Assembly: GCA_023417975.1 (NCBI GenBank)
Contig: JAEZDX010000068.1
Span: forward strand, 1 to 9,050
Length of the DNA: 9,050 nucleotides
Source of the DNA: Bacillota bacterium
GTDB lineage: Bacteria; Bacillota; Clostridia; Clostridiales; Clostridiaceae
Direction: 5' to 3'
In this document: in pieces, positions 7,218 through 9,050 of the stretch
Numbering within the stretch: the stretch's first letter is position 1
Layout: every line of letters starts with the position of its first letter
The notes under the pieces: generated by a model
Databases searched by the model: none
Told to the model about the DNA's origin: nothing
What the model saw: the letters and a program-made list of their open reading frames with translations, nothing else
Position numbers and translations under genes: made by a program

Positions 7218-7247
7218 AAACTAGTTCGATGATTGTCTAACTAGTTT
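7218..7247. promoter_or_regulatory. 30-bp palindromic operator over the exporter transcription start
   Basis: The arms AAACTAGTTCGA (7218-7229) and TCTAACTAGTTT (7236-7247) are reverse complements at 11 of 12 positions around a six-base centre, TGATTG. Each arm also contains the self-complementary octamer AACTAGTT, so the site reads as two direct or inverted copies 20 bases apart, about two helical turns. It begins one base beyond the -10 box and spans the predicted start point, the classical place for a repressor. The likely binder is the ArsR-type protein encoded just upstream (7362-8363). Binding is inferred from position and symmetry, not shown. Confidence 0.75.
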
Positions 7248-7248
7248 A

Positions 7249-7277
7249 ATTATAGATTTCGCAGTCACTATTGTCAA
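7249..7277 (-). promoter_or_regulatory. Perfect-consensus promoter of the ABC exporter operon
   Basis: On the minus strand, TTGACA (7277-7272) and TATAAT (7254-7249) are both exact matches to consensus and are spaced exactly 17 bases apart. Transcription would start near 7242. So strong a core promoter in front of an exporter implies that repression sets its level, and the palindrome at 7218-7247 covers the predicted start point. Confidence 0.88.
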
Positions 7278-7286
7278 CTGCACAAA

Positions 7287-7334
7287 TAAAGACCGTCAAA
7301 GCAGCTCAACAGCATACATAAACGACGGTCTTTA
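7287..7334 (-). terminator. Intrinsic terminator of the ArsR-type regulator gene
   Basis: TAAAGACCGTC (7287-7297) and GACGGTCTTTA (7324-7334) form a perfect 11-pair stem around a 26-base loop. The hairpin starts 28 bases after the regulator's stop codon. In the minus-strand transcript the stem ends in TTTA followed by TTTG, a modest U-tract. It separates the regulator from the exporter promoter, whose -35 box begins only 10 bases beyond the stem. The exporter thus appears to be transcribed separately from the regulator, apart from read-through. Confidence 0.7.
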
Positions 7335-7361
7335 CAGAAATCATATTTAATATACAGTTTA

Positions 7362-8363
7362 CTATTTCTTCATCTTTGAAGAAAGATAGTCTAAAAATTC
7401 ATTGACACTATTGGTGTTTATACTATAATATTTAGAATTTTTTACGCGTTCCTCATTAATAAAGCCGATTCCCTTTAATTGTTCTATATGATGGGAAACC
7501 GTTGCCTTGGACAGTTCCAATCTCTCTACCAATTCCTTACCCATTAATGGGGTACTGTTAGTTAATAGCTCAATGATTTCAAATCTTTTTTCATCAGAAA
7601 TCACCTTTAATATGTTAATTATATCAACTTTAGAAAGACCTTTTTCCTTAGCTGAATACATAAGTATCTGCTTTTTGCCAAAATACCTTATAGCATTACA
7701 GTTTATCCAAATGCTCGGAACAAATATAAAGCTGTCATATGGGCCTCTGTTTTTAAAGGTTTTACCCATTATTTTTTGCGATAATTCCAATGGTTCGGTA
7801 TGCAGGAGAATTCCTTCCAGCCTATAGAACTCTTGAGTCAGTTTATCATTAAATATTTTATACTCATTTATAAATTTATCTGTATACAATTTATCTAAGC
7901 AAGAAAAAAAATCATCTATAAATTTATTTCTACACTTTATTAATTTTTTTAAAACCTCACTATCAGGGCATATATATTTATGCTTCAAATATAGCATATC
8001 CAAATGTGTATCATCTTTAATGGCAATGAGTAATAATTGCTTATCAATGTATCCTCCGAAAAAATAATAAAAAAAGTCCGTTTCCTCCATTCCTTTAACC
8101 AGTCTTTTATATTCGCCCACATCCTCAAAGTTATCTCCCAGGAGAAGGAATTCCAACATTTCACTTCCTTTGCCCGGTAAAGCTTCAACTAATTCTGAAA
8201 GATATTTATTTTCTTGTTTTATTTTCTTTATATAAGCATCAGTATATATTTCACTTAACTGTAAATCTTCTTGATTAAGAAGAACCCTTATCAATACAAA
8301 TATCAAGTCTGCTATAGTTGAATTACCAAAGTAACAATTTGTACGGCCGCCAATATTCTGCAT
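7362..8363 (-). CDS. ArsR-family winged-helix regulator with a long N-terminal domain
   Basis: From ATG 8363 the protein has 333 residues. The last 90 or so form a winged-helix domain of the ArsR type: VISDEKRFEIIELL, then MGKELVERLELSKATVSHHIEQLKGIGFI (recognition helix about 285-300) and a wing ending in SKYYSIN. Classical ArsR proteins have about 100-120 residues. This one carries some 240 extra N-terminal residues, helical and rich in charged and aromatic residues (TDFFYYFFGGYIDK), presumably a ligand-binding or dimerisation domain. The ELCVCDL metal-binding motif is absent from the DNA-binding helix, so classical arsenic or cadmium sensing is unlikely. ATG 8363 has GGGTGA 5 bases upstream; in-frame TTG 8381 (preceded by GGTGA) or GTG 8372 are alternative starts. 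It lies upstream of the exporter operon on the same strand and probably represses it until a substrate appears. Confidence 0.85.
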   Translation of the reverse strand: MQNIGGRTNCYFGNSTIADLIFVLIRVLLNQEDLQLSEIYTDAYIKKIKQENKYLSELVEALPGKGSEMLEFLLLGDNFEDVGEYKRLVKGMEETDFFYYFFGGYIDKQLLLIAIKDDTHLDMLYLKHKYICPDSEVLKKLIKCRNKFIDDFFSCLDKLYTDKFINEYKIFNDKLTQEFYRLEGILLHTEPLELSQKIMGKTFKNRGPYDSFIFVPSIWINCNAIRYFGKKQILMYSAKEKGLSKVDIINILKVISDEKRFEIIELLTNSTPLMGKELVERLELSKATVSHHIEQLKGIGFINEERVKNSKYYSINTNSVNEFLDYLSSKMKK

Positions 8364-8385
8364 CCGCTTCACCCTTCTCAATATA

Positions 8386-8445
8386 TCACCAATCTCTACT
8401 AAACATAAAATGAATGTCTAAATTTTATGTTTGACATATTGGTGA
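8386..8445. promoter_or_regulatory. Nested inverted repeats in the regulator leader
   Basis: The inner arms AAACATAAAAT (8401-8411) and ATTTTATGTTT (8422-8432) are perfect 11-base complements around a 10-base loop. The outer arms TCACCAAT (8386-8393) and ATTGGTGA (8438-8445) are perfect 8-base complements. Together they form a hairpin of 19 pairs with a 7/5-base internal loop. It lies between the regulator's candidate promoter and its start, so it would be in the leader RNA, with the GGTGA nearest the start codons in the outer stem. It could instead be a double operator for autoregulation. There is no T-run after it, so it is not a terminator. Confidence 0.6.
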
Positions 8446-8473
8446 AAAGATTTTTTGACTTTTTATATTTTGT

Positions 8474-8502
8474 ATTATACCATAAGCTTTGGAGACATTG
8501 AA
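8474..8502 (-). promoter_or_regulatory. Candidate promoter of the ArsR-type regulator gene
   Basis: On the minus strand, TATAAT (8479-8474) is preceded by TG and one base (TGGTATAAT), an extended -10. A weak -35, TTCAAT (8502-8497), lies 17 bases upstream. Transcription would begin near 8467, giving a leader of about 100 nt to ATG 8363 that contains the nested inverted repeats. The extended -10 compensates for the poor -35. Confidence 0.5.
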
Positions 8503-8588
8503 TAATGCATTTTGGGTGAATACATAGCCAATTTCTCCATCTCTAAAAAATTTATAAATATTTATTTCTTTTTTAACAATCTTTTGAT

Positions 8589-8594
8589 TATAAT
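8589..8594 (+). promoter_or_regulatory. Candidate -10 box of the aldolase gene
   Basis: TATAAT on the plus strand lies 45 bases before the aldolase ATG, which gives a short leader with a strong ribosome binding site. No good -35 was found: the hexamer at 17-base spacing is TTCTTT, and TTAACA at 8573-8578 is too close to it. The promoter is therefore plausible from the -10 and position only. Confidence 0.4.
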
Positions 8595-8639
8595 ATACTT
8601 TAGAGAGAAATTTATTTATCATTAATGGAGGTTGATTTT

Positions 8640-9050
8640 ATGTTAGTTTCAGCAAAAGAAATGCTAAACAAAGCTAAGGAAGGTAAATATGCTGTTGGTC
8701 AATTCAATATTAATAATCTTGAATGGACTAAAGCAGTATTATTGACTGCACAAGAAAACAATTCACCTGTAATCTTAGGTGTATCTGAAGGTGCCGGAAA
8801 ATACATGGGTGGATATAAAACAGTAGTAGGAATGGTTAATGGCTTAATAGAAGACCTTAAGATTACAGTTCCTGTTGCTCTTCATATAGACCATGGTACA
8901 TATGAAGGAGTTCTAAAGGTAATAGAAGCAGGCTTCTCTTCAGTTATGTTTGACGGTTCTCATTATGCTATAGAAGAAAATATTGCAAAAACTACTGAAA
9001 TAATAAAGATTGCAGGAGAAAAAGGAATTTCTGTTGAGGCAGAAGTAGGT
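8640..9050 (+). CDS. fba: Class II fructose-1,6-bisphosphate aldolase, N-terminal part (partial)
   Basis: This enzyme of glycolysis and gluconeogenesis reversibly splits fructose-1,6-bisphosphate into dihydroxyacetone phosphate and glyceraldehyde-3-phosphate in the cytoplasm, using zinc. The 137 codons present start MLVSAKEMLNKAKEGKYAVG, followed by QFNINNLEW and VILGVSEGAGKYMGGY, typical of the short Gram-positive branch of the family. HIDHG (82-86) holds the catalytic aspartate (D84) and a zinc-ligand histidine (H85). FSSVMFDGSHYAIEENI (99-115) is the next conserved block, and the fragment ends at VEAEVG, where a conserved glutamate lies. The start is firm: GGAGGT (8627-8632) is 7 bases before ATG. 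About 150-170 residues are missing at the right edge. A tagatose-bisphosphate aldolase is a related alternative, but the sequence favours the fructose enzyme. It is divergent from the regulator gene and probably unrelated to it. Confidence 0.93.
   Translation, partial: MLVSAKEMLNKAKEGKYAVGQFNINNLEWTKAVLLTAQENNSPVILGVSEGAGKYMGGYKTVVGMVNGLIEDLKITVPVALHIDHGTYEGVLKVIEAGFSSVMFDGSHYAIEENIAKTTEIIKIAGEKGISVEAEVG

Larger units (their letters stand above)
8446..8639. other. Divergent intergenic region between regulator and aldolase genes
   Basis: AT-rich spacer holding the leftward regulator promoter (8474-8502) and the rightward aldolase -10 (8589-8594). A 65-codon minus-strand frame crosses it (8425-8622) but has no ribosome binding site and overlaps the regulator's promoter and hairpin, so it is not called as a gene. 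Nothing else is recognisable. Confidence 0.6.

Noticed and set aside
8431..8436. Plus-strand TTGACA as the -35 box of the aldolase gene
   Set aside because: No -10 lies 15-19 bases downstream. The hexamer is part of the regulator's inverted repeat region.
8425..8622. A 65-codon minus-strand frame between the regulator and aldolase genes
   Set aside because: There is no ribosome binding site before its ATG, and it covers the regulator's promoter and part of the inverted repeats. Its composition simply follows the AT-rich DNA.
1..9050. CRISPR arrays, tRNA or rRNA genes, insertion sequences and attachment sites
   Set aside because: No regularly spaced repeats, cloverleaf-like sequences, transposase motifs or long terminal inverted repeats were seen on reading through the window.

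Overview
The window is AT-rich, with Gram-positive style ribosome binding sites (AGGAGG, GGAGGT, AAGGTGG), consensus sigma-A-like promoters and intrinsic terminators. Together with the type of class II aldolase at the right end, this points to a low-GC Bacillota, most likely a member of Clostridia. No tRNA, rRNA, CRISPR array, insertion sequence or phage gene was seen. Gene order looks like ordinary chromosome with one uncharacterised operon inserted in the picture.

Layout: (1) 1-418, minus strand: the N-terminal part of a membrane sensor protein, probably a Cache-type sensor histidine kinase, running off the left edge. (2) 419-942: a long AT-rich divergent intergenic region with one candidate promoter on each strand. 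(3) 943-4700, plus strand: a three-gene operon of unrecognised function: a 4-TM protein with a roughly 330-residue predicted extracytoplasmic helical domain, a small 5-TM protein with a very basic tail, and a soluble coiled-coil protein carrying a Gly/Trp-rich GTWDMFGGG motif. It ends at a hairpin terminator that can work in both directions. (4) 4852-7199, minus strand: a tightly coupled ABC-2 exporter operon (ATPase, permease, permease). It is read from a perfect-consensus promoter whose start point lies inside a 30-bp near-perfect palindrome. (5) 7362-8363, minus strand: a long ArsR-type winged-helix regulator with its own promoter, a leader with nested inverted repeats and its own terminator. 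It is the obvious candidate to bind the palindrome and control the exporter. (6) 8640-9050, plus strand: the N-terminal part of class II fructose-1,6-bisphosphate aldolase, running off the right edge.

Two points are most worth attention. The first is the three-gene membrane/coiled-coil operon, which looks like a membrane-spanning assembly with no recognisable enzyme domain and is the best candidate for an undescribed system. The second is the regulator-operator-exporter module, where an ArsR-type protein without the classical metal-binding cysteines probably senses an unknown toxic molecule that the ABC-2 pump exports. Functions of the three-gene operon are unknown; statements about it are topology and context only.
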